Of a stretch of 64,000 bases of DNA, positions 9,366 to 20,618 are shown one piece after another. Source of the DNA: Paramacrobiotus metropolitanus (Eukaryota > Tardigrada > Eutardigrada > Parachela > Macrobiotidae); the NCBI RefSeq assembly GCF_019649055.1, contig NW_026570238.1:992001-1056000 (forward strand). The letters are read 5' to 3'. Position 1 is the first letter of the stretch. Each line of letters begins with the position of its first letter. The translations under genes and the position numbers were made by a program. A model generated the notes under the pieces. That model was not told where the DNA came from and made no database searches. It saw only the letters and a program-made list of their open reading frames with translations.

Positions 9366-9400
9366 AATTTTATGAAATTTTTTTTGAAAGTTTTTTCAGA

Positions 9401-10560
9401 CATACTTTATACCTGACAAGAGAAAAAACAGTTATTCAAATTAGTTAATCGATAAACCAGATGAAAAAGCGCAGCTGAAAATGCATAAAGTTAAAGCTGG
9501 AATCGTAACACTTGGCCCTACTTATCGCTGCGGGATGCTGACAGATCGATTAACAAAAGAAAACCGTTAAAAACTTCGCGCCTGAGTAACTCATCTAATT
9601 CGTTGCGACTGCATTTGTGATAATCTGTATGAAGAAATTACTTAGCTTTACTTGCACATTTATTAACGCTAGTATGCTAAAGTTAGAATAATTACTGTGA
9701 ATGATAACAATGCTTGTATTAACTTGCTTGAATACAAGTAAAATTATCATCTAATTATTATTATATCACCTAATTATACTTGGCTGTTTACTACACTAAT
9801 GCACGCTGTGTATTTGCATACTTTGATGTGCATATGTACTGTCGTGATTAAATTAGTGCGCACACGAGAGATGAACATTCACAGGCAACACGTACACCAT
9901 TAATAGTACTTGCATGTACACGTAAATAATACCGGTCCACAAAAATTCGGCACATATGGAAATAATATTATGAATACTGAACTTATTTAATAAAATAATA
10001 CAATGAAAGCATGGAAAAATTACTCGGTAATATTCATTCATTTTTATTAAAACGATGATATTGAAAGCGTACAAGCATACATACAACCATTAACACCGAT
10101 ATGCAATGATGAACAGTACGGAAAAACAGCTGATATCGGCTTAACCAATAAACGGTATGCGGGTAAAATATTATTAAGAGCGTGCACATTAATCAAATTA
10201 AATAAGAATTATTACGGAATTTTCCGGTAATTTTATTAAATTATTATTTAATGAAATTATTGATTGCAGTTAATACACGCATAAGCGGACACGCACGTCA
10301 ACGCAGACGGTATCACACGGCAGTATAAATTTATTTTAAACCTTACATTTTCAATTGCGGGTGCTTCGCGAAGTCCGGAGTGGTAAGGAAATGCAGGCGC
10401 GCTTGTGCAAAGGCTAATCTGTATTAATGCGAGTTCTTAATATTTTATTGGATTTCGCTGTATATATGAAATCTGTACATATGTAGAAATGCAGGCATTT
10501 AAAAGTACATACAAATGTACGAGAGTGAAGAATTATTATGTTAAGAAATTAAATCAAAGA
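9401..10560. other. AT-rich stretch without recognisable genes
   Basis: Short frames only, none with family features. It is rich in TACATATGTA-like and TTATTAA-like runs. It may be the outer flank or decayed end of the Polinton-like element. Confidence 0.6.
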
Positions 10561-10567
10561 TTCACTG

Positions 10568-12060
10568 TCAACTACGGCAACATGGTGCTGGCAAAACCGG
10601 AAAACAAAACGCTTTATTTATTTATTGTTAAAAACTGAACTACGGTAACACGGTGTTGGTGCAATTTATTTTTAAATAATTATTATTATTACTCACGTTA
10701 GCTGTGAGACGCTGCACAGTGCCGAAAGGCTGGGTGCGGCACTACACTTCGACGCTGGGAATAGTACCGACAGAATGGGTGGCACACAAGGCAGACCGTG
10801 GGATGAAATGGTTTCACAGCGGGGGAATGACGCGCTCGTGATGGGTGAGCCTGCAGAAGAAAAACCCGCACTGTACAATATGCACATAATATGTACACAG
10901 ACGCTTACCAAAAACAGCTGTGGAATTTCTCATAAATTTTAAAAAAATTAGCGTACTAAACTACGGAAACACGGTGTTGGTGCACGGCTATATCGATGAA
11001 ATCAGTAGTTTTATTTTATTATTTCGAATTTACGATCGACAAATCATTAACCGCACGCGTGCGAACAAATTCAGCACGCACAAAGCGCGAGTACGCGTGT
11101 TCGAACAGAGAAGCGCTAGTTTGCGTAGTATTTTTGTTAAAATTAGCTTTTTCGTATTTACACACACACATGTAATTATGTGCGAAATCCTTTGCACACA
11201 CAGTTTCTATAATTTTATAATTTTACTATATTTTTCCACACTCGATCAGTGTGGAAAAGCAAAAATTTTAGTGTGCTGGTGCAGCGCTGACGGTGGCCAA
11301 TAAGTTTCTGCAGGCAGGCGCAAAATACGGCACAGAAAACCATTGTGCATATGTACAATTTACAAAAACTGTTGGCCTGTGTGCTTTATGTTTTATTAAA
11401 ATTTAATAAAAATCCCCGTTTACGTACCTCGCTGAAATCTGGGCAATACGGGAAAACGGTGATGGTGCAGCACGACGACGGCCAATGATGGCTGGATTTC
11501 TGCAAAAATCCCCACATATCAGCTTGGCAGCGCTGTTCACGTACACGTCTCGCACAAAAAATCAGTGCTCTTAAATTTTTTTATTCATTTTTAACAAATT
11601 TTACCGCTTACATTAAGGCTGATGTGGGAGAGAGACGGTGCTGGTGCAGCGTGACGACGGCCAACGCGTCCGATATGGGCAAACGATATCTGCACTACAG
11701 CAGAAAAACACAAATTTTTGTACAAACCTATACAAAAAACTAATGCCCAGCATTCTTATTTATTTTTTTTTTAATTTTAAAATAATATATGCGCTTACGT
11801 ATCGCGTTGAACTACGGGAACACGAGCGCTGGTGCTGCGCGATAACGGCCAAATTGTCCGACGACGGGCAGACAATATCTGCAATGCAGCAGAGAAAAAA
11901 CATTTACATTCGCACGAATGTACAAATGTACAAAAACCACACACGCAGGCACGTACTATTATATAAATATTTATAAAAAGTACATACGGTACTTACTTTA
12001 GCGACAGCACGCAGGAATCACGCGTGAAACGGCGATGCGATGGCTGCCAGATTGCAGCAC
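10568..12060 (+). repeat. Degenerate tandem repeat, about 175-195 bp period
   Basis: A GC-richer core resembling AACTACGGnAACACGGTG then TTGGTGCA, often followed by CGACGGCCAA and TTTCTGCA, recurs near 10569, 10637, 10961, 11262, 11440, 11625, 11810 and, weakly, 12020. Between cores lie AT-rich spacers that share TTTTATT..AATTTT and GCTTACGTA.CGC..TGAA. Spacing in the 11.2-12.05 kb part is roughly 175-200 bases. The pattern is that of a decayed satellite or tandem array. No convincing protein is encoded on either strand. Confidence 0.65.
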
Positions 12061-14631
12061 AGACTCCTCCACCTCAAAAGGCACTTGTGACTGCCAAAAA
12101 ACCACAAACCAACAGAGACCACACAACACACACACTCTCCACAGTCCACACTCAGCGAGGGACAAAAATCCAAGGAGGATTTGCGGGATATCGGGGATAA
12201 AACGCGGGGGTTCTTAGGGAACTCAATTCTAATATTTTTAGAATTTTTTCGATGCCAAGAAATGGCGTTGTGAGATGGACGCCGTGTGCATAGCGTCTTC
12301 AAGACGCTAGCCGAGACAAGCGTCTTTGTGCGCGCAGCGCCCATATACCGTGCACGCACGCACAGGTAAGGTGGCGCTGCTAGCAGCGCGCGCTTTTTTA
12401 TGTGTACATATGTACATACGTAAGTATTACGTAATGTTAGTTTTTTCTATGTACAGTTAGTTTTTTTTGTATGTACAGTGTGTTTTTTAGTTAAATTAGT
12501 ATTTTTTATTTCGTTAATTAAAAACCTAAAAATTAGCCATTGTTTAAGCTAATGAATTACGTAATCTAATTAAATTAGTATAAATTGCGTATATCTATTG
12601 TTTAAATTAAATTAAATTTAATTATATAGATAATTGCCGGCAGGTGTTACTGCGCGGCCCCCTGGGGTGTTTTTGGCGCCCAAACGCTGGTCACTCTACT
12701 ATGTGGGTGTAATTTACTGAGACACACAAATTAAATCCCATAGAAAAATAATTATCCGCAGCGCGTCTGACTTTAGTGCTACATAGTTTAAGAGAATATA
12801 ACCCGGTTCTATTCATGAAAAAAGCGCCCATGTCTTCTTCATCCAAAAGATGTCCTTTGGATGGGTGTTTTTTGAGTTTCAAAAAGCCATAATATAGTTC
12901 CGTAAACCAAGTATTTTAGACGTGAAAATGTACATAAAAAGGGGCTCCATAAGTATACTGAAACATGCCGTTCTTAAGACGGCGTGTTGTGCTCCGACGA
13001 TGTCTAAAGCACGTCAAAAAATTGCTTGCCGTAGAACCGGGTAATTATTACAGTAGAAAGTGCAGGTACAACACATATGGATTTGTCATTTGTGTGCAAA
13101 AGTTGTGTGTAGCTAAATGGACGTTGTTTTATATGCATCCGTAATTTTAGGGCAGCAGGTGTATTCCAAGATTTTGCAAAGTCAACATTGGCAAGGTCAA
13201 CCTTGGCAACCGGGTTTTGCCTGCGGCAGCGTACCGATTCGCTGGTCGTTGCGATTCTTTTATGACACAAGCTACATATAACGATGTTTTTGTTCTAATT
13301 ATCTAAGTGGTTCTTTCTTTATTTGCTTCTTAAGATTTACTGCTCCTTGGCTGGTTTATTAAGTGCGCACATTCGTATTAAAATATTTTCGAAGCAAATA
13401 ACTGCTGTATATAAAAGTTAAGATGGCTTAAATAAGAGGCCGGCGGTGCTGTCTTCAACACCAGGAATGCATGGTATGTATTTCCTCACTTATTCGCTCT
13501 AACTTAAAAGTTTAGTTGTCAGTTGACAAGGTGAAAAATTACGTGACAACTGCCGGTTGTCCTTGACCACTGGCCACCCTGCTCTCCACTGATAACTCTG
13601 GATAGCGAAGTTTTCTAGGCACTGAAGTTTTATAATTATAATCGTAAATTTCAGAATCACAAAAGGTGCCAAGGCGTTGGTGTTTCCTTCTCATCTGTAG
13701 GGGGTAGATGCAAGCTGAGCCAAACTAAGCAAGTAAATAAAAAGCAAAGCAAAAGGAAAAGCAAAAAAAAATTCGAATTAAACCAGACCAATAAAAGCAA
13801 ATGGCTTTCGGTGAGTTTGGTCATGTTAGTGCCGGTTAGTATCATTGGAGTACAAGGAACTTCGTATCAACGGGGGAGGCGGTGTTCCCTAACACCGAAA
13901 CGCGTTAGCCGCCTCCCGGTCAGCAGTGACGAAAGTTTTTCGCCTGACATGTCAAAACGGTCAGACCTGCATGCATGGCGCATGCGCAAAGGTTTGGCTC
14001 TTTCACAATTTACCACTCAGATGCAAGTTTTGTGTAAAATTCAAGCTTTTTTGCGTACATTAATTTTTATTTGATGATGCAAGTTTAACATGTTTCCGCG
14101 TGTTTTGAAATGTCATGGAGAGCCTCTTTGTGTATGCCACGATACTGCCTAACGTATGGAAGAAGGTAACGTTTAAAAGTGTCACAGAGTTGTGGTTTGT
14201 GTGATTTGTATGGCGTATGCTGTTGAAAGCGAGTTTGGTCAGTCAGACCAGGGCCAGACCATGACGCCATGGAGAACAATACGTTTTCCGGTCTTGGTTG
14301 CAACGCGTTTGCCATCGCTTCTGGTTCACGTTTTTTCGGACACTCCAGATTGTTTTGATTGGCTTGAAAACTGTGGTTGTGCGTCCGTGGCACGTTTTAT
14401 TAAATATTAGGAGCTACTGTATGCCATTGTGTCTAAACAAAAGTTTATATGTATGCGCGGTAGAGTACTTAACTTTAGCCGAAAAATGAGAAAAGCGAGA
14501 ACAACGAGTTTGAGCAAGTTGGTACACAAAGCAGTGTTCTGCGGTCGCTGAGCAGAACTCAACTCGACAGTAGTCTGTACATTGTTGTGTATCCCAAATT
14601 CTCGGCTGATTTACATATTTTGCGCCACAGA
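12061..14631. other. Gene-poor spacer with scattered short frames
   Basis: It contains short frames of 60-113 codons on both strands, none recognised. 12.40-12.65 kb is very AT-rich with repeated TTAGTTTTTT and AAATTAAATTA runs. A compact GC-rich hairpin lies at 13874-13917. Upstream exons of the integrase/Tudor locus could be hidden in 13.8-14.6 kb, but I could not identify them. Confidence 0.5.
13874..13917. other. GC-rich nested hairpin
   Basis: GGGAGGCGG (13874-13882) is perfectly complementary to CCGCCTCCC (13909-13917). Inside, GGTGTT (13881-13886) pairs with AACACC (13891-13896) around a CCCT loop. The two stems share two bases, so they compete or stack. The surroundings are AT-rich. 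It may be a transposon end or structured RNA. GAAAC follows the inner stem, but the CUGAUGA box of a hammerhead ribozyme is absent. Confidence 0.5.
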
Positions 14632-15790
14632 TCCGTGTGGAAATGCTGGGCGATTTAGCTCCTACTTCGGAAGGCAACCGGTGCCTGATCTTCGCCGTGG
14701 ACACTTGCACGTACTGGACGGAAGCGCGTGCTCTCGCGAACAGTAGTCCGGAGGGGATCGCTCGATTCCTTCTGTCCTTGTACTTTCGCTTTGGTCGTTG
14801 CGAAATCCGCGTGAGTAAGCAGACGTATGCATTATGCCAGAAAGTGGCCGAATGCCTGAGGGAACTTTTGGAGCGTGATATTCAGTCTGCCACGGAGAGT
14901 ACGGTCCTTTTGAAGCATTCGCAGCATGGAATGGATCAGCTGTTCCTTCTACACGATCGCGGCCCGGATGCGGGAATCACGACGGCGGGAATCGCGCTGG
15001 ATAAGAACGGTATGTGATTGTTGTTGTTGCTCCGTGAAAACTTGGGTAAATGTTGCTTTTCGTTTTGATTTTTACTTTTATGTGTTCGAGGCGATTTGAT
15101 ATGTCTTTTACTTTGAAGGTAAACTATTATTTATCTTAGTAAATTAAATTAGCTCATTTATCTTATTAGTAAATTAAATCAGCTCATTTATCTTAGTAAA
15201 TTAAATTAAAACTGTGGTTTTTTATCGCATGCGAACGCGGTGAAGTGCGTTATGTATCCGAACATATATCAATATTCCTAATCAAAACGTAGAGCGGATT
15301 AGCTAGAATAAATTTCGTGAGCGAAAAGAAGATGTACGTACGAATGTTTAATTTGTGCTGAACGTGATTTTTATATTATTGGGACACATGTTTACAGGAT
15401 ACATGATCGGCGGTTCGGATGCTCAACTCTCTCCGTCGCAAACGCAGCTTTTGACCGATGCTGACCCTCTCAATCCAATTCCACGGTACCCTTTGATGAA
15501 GAACACCAGACGCTCCGTTTTGCACCGCTCGACAACGGCAGTGAGCCCCATGAGTCTTGCGGCCGATTTTCTTGCTCTCATCTCTGCTAACTCCACCAAC
15601 TGGGACGCCAGATTAGAATGCTTTCTGTATAACCTGCGCACGGCGGTGTCGGTGTGTAACAGAGGCTACTCAGCCTATCACCTCATGTTTGGACGGAATC
15701 CAGTTCCCGTGACTGGAAGGGAACTGATCGTCCGGTCTTTAACGGGGATTAAGGAAGTATTCCGGCTGTTTGGATCACAACGAAAAGCTC
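14632..15790 (+). CDS. Domesticated-looking Ty3/gypsy-type integrase core, two exons, catalytic residues lost
   Basis: Exon 1 (14632-15009) follows a CAG acceptor and reads IRVEMLGDLAPTSEGNR then AVDTCTYWTEARAL, the start of an rve integrase core. The expected SDxGxxF second-Asp block after RFGRCEI is replaced by VSKQTYALCQ, and no ERxN Glu motif is visible. Exon 2 starts at 15398 after a 388-base intron in the same phase. It carries the typical C-terminal part: NWDARLECFLYNLR.., GYSAYHLMFGRNPVP. So the fold is recognisable while catalysis is probably lost, yet about 240 codons stay open across a spliced intron. Near 15740-15790 the downstream frame shifts by one, so an additional intron (for example a GTGACT donor after GRNPVP) or a frameshift is required. 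Start and upstream exons were not found. Confidence 0.6.
15126..15210 (+). repeat. Short tandem repeat in the integrase intron
   Basis: A unit of about 30-35 bases (TTTATCTTA..GTAAATTAAAT then AGCTCA) occurs two and a half times in a row within the intron 15010-15397. Confidence 0.75.
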
Positions 15791-18700
15791 AATAGGGCAC
15801 AGGAGAACGAAAATGAGGCAGAAAGCGATGTGGAGACTTCTGATGGCACGCATCTCCTTTGTAAAGCAGGATTCGGTAATCGCCTGGTGTACAAGCTATC
15901 AAGTTGTCCGGATGCTGTTGCGGAAACCGAAGCGATTAATGCATCAATTAATGATGCGAGAAATTTGGCGGATAATATTACTGCCGATAAGAAGACTGAC
16001 TTGCCCAGACTCAGGAAATTGTCAAACAGAAAAGGAGCAAAGAAGGGTGCCACAACGCCGACGGCCGGCTGGCTTAAGAGATTGTATGAAAACTCGTGTT
16101 ATACCTGCCTAATTATTTCGCTTGATCTTATCGGATATCTCATTTTGTGTTATTATAAGAATTGTTTTAAATTTAAGGAAATGCTCAGTACGCCGACTCA
16201 AAGTAAAACGTCCCGACATTGTTAAACTGGGCGAAGAATCTTCCATCACGGAACCAGTTTGTCAGGAAGAAATGAGTTTGCATGCGGATCATTCTGCTGC
16301 TGCCAGTGGTGAGTAAAGCTGAAATTGTTCGAATTTTTGCCATCATATGTATACATCTTCGTCGATCACACTGACATCTTTGCTGAAATATAGGTGACTC
16401 GAGCATCGAATCTGCATTATTTGACGAAACTACTGATTCGCTTTTGAAAGAATCTCGTCCGCTGTGTGAAGGTGACTGGGGGAACTGTGAATACAGATAT
16501 GAACTGAATAACGCAAGCACCGTTTTACCTCCAGAGCAATCTCTCCCACCTGGCGTATTTGATTGGAGGAATTCTGATTGCACATTGGATAACGAAGGCA
16601 TCGTTTCTCAACTTTCGTCTACGGAAGAATCTCTCCCGCCGAGCACAGATGACTTTAGAGATTGTGAAGGTGCATCGACCAGCGGAAGCATAGTTTCAAA
16701 TACGGACGGATTTCTTTCGCCGGACGCAGATCATTCGAGTATCTGCGACTCTATTCCGAACAGCGAAGATTCTGTCACACCATCAAAAGAATTTCTGTCA
16801 CCGGCCAGAGTTGACTTGGATAACTGTGAGTGTACGCAAAATTCCGAACAAGTTTGTCCAGACCCAGAAGAACGTCCATCGGCAGGCACGGCAGACTTCA
16901 GCAATTGTGAATCCACGCTGAGTAACGAAAGTCCGCCTGTCACACCAAGCGAGAATTTTCGGAAAACCCTTGCTTTTGATCCTGCCGGTAGCGACAAACA
17001 TTTGGAAAGTGAAAAAGAGGTTTCGCCAGGATCTTCTCCCAGTAAGAGTACAGCACGTCTGAGCCCTGGCCAGATTACCAGTACATCGTCGAGCCCTGTC
17101 CCACCGGCTCCTGCTCGGTTATCTCTGTTCACTCCACGGTCGGTGAGGATGAAACTTGAGGTCCCCATTGCAAAAAAAGGCGATACTAAGGCTCTCTATG
17201 AACAACCCACTAGAACTACTATACGAACTGAAGTTGTTGGATTCAGTAAGGAAACGTAAGCATACTCTCCGCGTTGTTAAATTTGTATGCCGTAGTACGG
17301 TTTTTATATTTCAGGATTGCTGTTTTATAGAGAATACGACTGTCTGCTGCGAAATGCCGGTCCGGGAGAACTGCTGAATTTCTATGTGGTAGAGGTTGAA
17401 AAGCGTTCACCGGCCTGTTATGTGTGGATTTCCAAAAAGCCTTTGGCCAAATGCCCTAAGGAGATTTCCAGAATGAATTATGCCTTGAAAAGATTTTATT
17501 CTTGTATCCCATGGTCAGCCAGCACGACCGCGCGGTAATGCCGTAATTGTATCACCTACGCTAAGGAGTCATCATAAAGTTTATATCGTGACTGGGACTC
17601 ACGTATTTCGTGGGGAATTAATTAGTACTTTGTACTGTATGTAATTCGATTTCACCTTAAGTTGCACTTTCGCCTCTACACGAACACTGACCAGAAGTTA
17701 TTCGATTCGGTATCTGGTTGTTATTAGAATACGCAGATGTGGTACAGATTATGCATCTTGAATGGTCACCGCCCTGATGGACGCTATTGACTGTTAATTA
17801 TAAACCGTTGGATTGCTACAGGATATTTATTGGCCAGGCTGTCGCTGTACGTTTAAAACGCGATGAATGGGTGCGTGGAAGAGTTCTGTCAGTGGAAAAT
17901 ACAGTTGTTGAGCTGAGCTTGGTGGATATGGGAGGCACGTACAGTGCGAATCTCCGAGAAATTCGTATACTGGATGAACAGTTTTTTACACCCAAGGGCC
18001 TCGTTTGGCGTGCGGAAATTGCTGGCCTGGACCCATTTCGTTATGATACTGAAACAGCGAATCATTTGTCAAGAATGCTGAAAGAACGAAACTATCTGGG
18101 AACGATCGTTACTTTGAAACCAGTGCCGACAATTCGCTTGTTCGACGATACTTGCTATCGGAGGCCTGTCGAAATCTCTGCAGTACTATTCCAGACGCTC
18201 CATTTGCCAGAAACGGAGGAAATCCGCTTGGGAGTCGTTATTCACATTTGTTCTAATTCATCCGTTAACCATCTGCTTCTTGTCGACGTCCGGCATCTGA
18301 CTGAATTAGAAGTAATTCTATAGTTTCTGTTATTTTCTTTAGTATACTTACTGCTTACAATTAGTACTATAAGTGCAATAAAAGCATTAGATAGTAGATT
18401 CTTCCACTCTTGTGAATTGCTGATATGATACTTTTTCGGCAGCCGAATGCTTAGTTATTATAACTGCACAAACTTTCTCCTTTGCAGAAAATCCAACGAG
18501 CCGTGGAAAGCGCTGGAAAAGCCAAGATTCCCCTAGACAAGGATAGCTCCGATTCAGTTGTTGCGGTGGAACGAAATGGTGTCATGTGTCGAGGCATGAT
18601 CCTCAACAGAATCAAGGAAGACCGAGCCTTGGTGGAGCTTTTTGATTTTGGCCATCGCTTTGTTACCCGGCTTAACAACCTGTACCGGTTACCCGGAAAT

Positions 18701-19890
18701 GTGAGGGACTTGCCATCCGTCACGTTGTGGTGTGTTGTTAGCGGTGTCAGTGACATCAGCAACCATTCGCGGTTGCGGTGCATCCTGAAAGGACTGGTCC
18801 AGAAAACAGTATTATTTGAACCACTCTATTACTTAGCTCCACAACAAGCCGTGGTAAAATTATGGGATGATAAAATGCAGCCACTGGCTGATCAGCTGCC
18901 AGCGGACGACAATATTTTAATGGACCTGAGAGTAGAGGATGTTGATTGGCCCTTGGAGTATCACGAGCACCAAATGCTACATGCAGAGGTCACCAATACG
19001 TTTGACAACGCGCATGATGGTCGAACAATTTTAGGAGCTTTCCTGGGAAGCTACAATTCCTTTGGAGTTGGTAAGAATTTTGGTTAACAAACCGTCTTCT
19101 TGCTGCAGTGCTGTGGTAATGATATTTTGCGTTATGACAAACATATCGTGATCTTATCTGAACCTCGTCGGTGCGTTTTATAGAACCAGAGGAGGCAGAG
19201 GAATCGGAGGAGCGCGAGGAATCATCTGCGGAAGTGGACTGTAGTGACGCCGTAGATAGTGATGAATTTATGAGTGAAATACAGTGCGAGTGCAAATTAC
19301 CATCATCCCGGTTGAAATCAACCCTGTTGACAAACTATATTGAATGCCCTGAAAAGAACACACTCGTTTGTGCATTATCCAAAGAGAGTGAGGCAAAGCA
19401 GAACAGTAAAGTGGGTGTAGACGACTGGTTTTCTTTAAATGTGTAAACATTTTACAGTGAACAAATGGTGCCGTGCCATTATATACGAGAAGAAAGGCGC
19501 TATGGATGATCCAACCGTGTACTTGATTGACCTCGGCCAATGGGAAGTCCTTCCGCTTGAAAATCTGCGCCCCATGAGACCAGAATGGATGAAGATGCCA
19601 TGGCGAAGCAGTATGCTCCATGTTAATGGTATTTTAAAGATGTTATTGCTTTTACGGAAAATATTCGACTGTTGATTATTTAATTATACGTAATATTTAA
19701 TTTGGTTGCAGAATTTGTCATGGCATCGTTGTCAGAAGGGAAATGGTTGATCAGTAAAACATTTCCCCTCGAGCAAATCCAGAAGTCGAAAGAATATCGT
19801 TTTGTAATAACGAAAACAGAGGCTCCATTCTTTCATGGTATATTAATCATGGAAGATGTCATTGATTTAAATGATTCTGGAAAGCAGTAA
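15790..19890 (+). CDS. Multi-Tudor-domain protein (TDRD-like), multi-exon; possibly continuous with upstream integrase
   Basis: Exons that splice in consistent phase: ~15790-16083, 16178-16308, 16394-17245, 17315-17534, 17822-18311, 18488-19070, 19184-19405, 19458-19628, 19712-19890. The N-terminal third is low-complexity and acidic, with a degenerate ~33-residue repeat (LPP..DF.NCE-type) in 16.44-16.96 kb. Tudor segments follow. One is FYVVEVEKRSPACYVWI (17.38 kb). Another is GQAVAVRLKRDEWVRGRVL..LVDMGG (17.83-17.95 kb). A third is VAVERNGVMCRGMIL..LFDFG (18.56-18.65 kb). A fourth is WCRAIIYE..VYLIDLGQWEVLPLENLR (19.47-19.57 kb). Extended-Tudor flanks (for example FFTPKGLVWRAEIAG) are present. 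Tudor proteins bind dimethyl-arginine on Piwi and other proteins in germ granules and the piRNA pathway; that role is inferred from the family. The stop is the TAA at 19888. Confidence 0.72.
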
Positions 19891-20618
19891 TCGGTATTTT
19901 AGAAACCGGCTGAAAATCTATGGTGCAGTCTTTTGTTGTTGTTCTTTTGTTTGGTATCGATTGCATTGTTCTTTTGTTTTGTATCGAGATGTTGTGATAT
20001 TGTTGTTGCAATTATGACATAGCTGTCGAGCCATTAAAATATCTGGAATCTCTGGTGTTCAAGTATGCACGAATTTCACTTTTTATCGAGGTAAAGATAA
20101 CACGAGTTCAGATTTACCACAGGAATTAGCACAATGATAGAGTGTATCCATAAGAAGATACATAACATGTTTCTCTACACTCGTGGACAGATTCTTTCCT
20201 GTTGCTAGTATTTTTTGTTCAGAATGGCCCATTTCGCTGCGCAGATGTATATGTTCAGTTCAATAGTGTTTTTACTTATTATATGTTGAAGAGTGTTCTA
20301 AATACATCTAACCGTGCCGTCACTGTACCGTACTTCGAAGGGAAATTTGTTTTTACCACGTTAGAACAGCACCGGCATAACGCTGAGCGAAGTTGTAGAA
20401 ATTAGACAACAGCAGGACATGAAAGATTCTGACGAGTACGATAAAACTGTAACGAACGATAAAATCTAGAAGGCAACGATATCGACAATGATTCTTTAAA
20501 AATTATTAGAACAAGGAAAACGGAAGTAATTGAAGAAAGGAAAGCAAACATACAAAGCATAACAGAGAGGCTGTAGCCGACATGCATACAAAACAAGAAA
20601 CCTGACCGAAATCAATTT
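19891..20618. other. Intergenic, nothing recognised
   Basis: AT-rich spacer between the convergent Tudor and DDX6 genes. A 67-codon plus-strand frame at 20202-20405 has no recognisable features. Confidence 0.6.

Larger units (their letters stand above)
1..9400 (-). mobile_element. Polinton/Maverick-like (adintovirus-like) element, left end outside window
   Basis: All recognisable genes from 1 to about 9.27 kb lie on the minus strand. They include a family-B DNA polymerase with Exo I-III and motifs A, B and C, and a retroviral-type integrase of the Polinton kind. A small protein resembling the conserved capsid-associated protein of these elements follows, and its stop overlaps the next start (TAATG). 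Polintons are 15-20 kb self-synthesising DNA transposons or endogenous viruses carrying polymerase, integrase, packaging ATPase, protease and capsid genes. The ATPase, protease and major capsid genes are not seen here and may lie beyond base 1. I could not identify terminal inverted repeats. The right boundary near 9.4 kb is inferred from where coding and the palindromic repeats end. An in-frame TGA in the polymerase and a disturbed integrase N-terminus suggest an old or decaying copy. Confidence 0.82.

Noticed and set aside
10693-10911. Short minus-strand frames rich in Cys/Ser/Pro
   Set aside because: They fall inside the tandem repeat region and lack any domain.
12018-12359. 113-codon minus-strand frame
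   Set aside because: No motif, and it overlaps the end of the tandem repeat array; probably chance.
12841-12864. CATCCAAA..TTTGGATG inverted repeat
   Set aside because: Short (8-base arms) and likely by chance; no related copies noticed.
13751-13800. TTCGAATT motif resembling the Polinton palindrome arm
   Set aside because: Only a short A-rich match without an inverted partner arm or the GGTA.GCA part.
13874-13917. Hammerhead ribozyme
   Set aside because: GAAAC follows a hairpin, but the CUGAUGA box and a matching third stem are missing.
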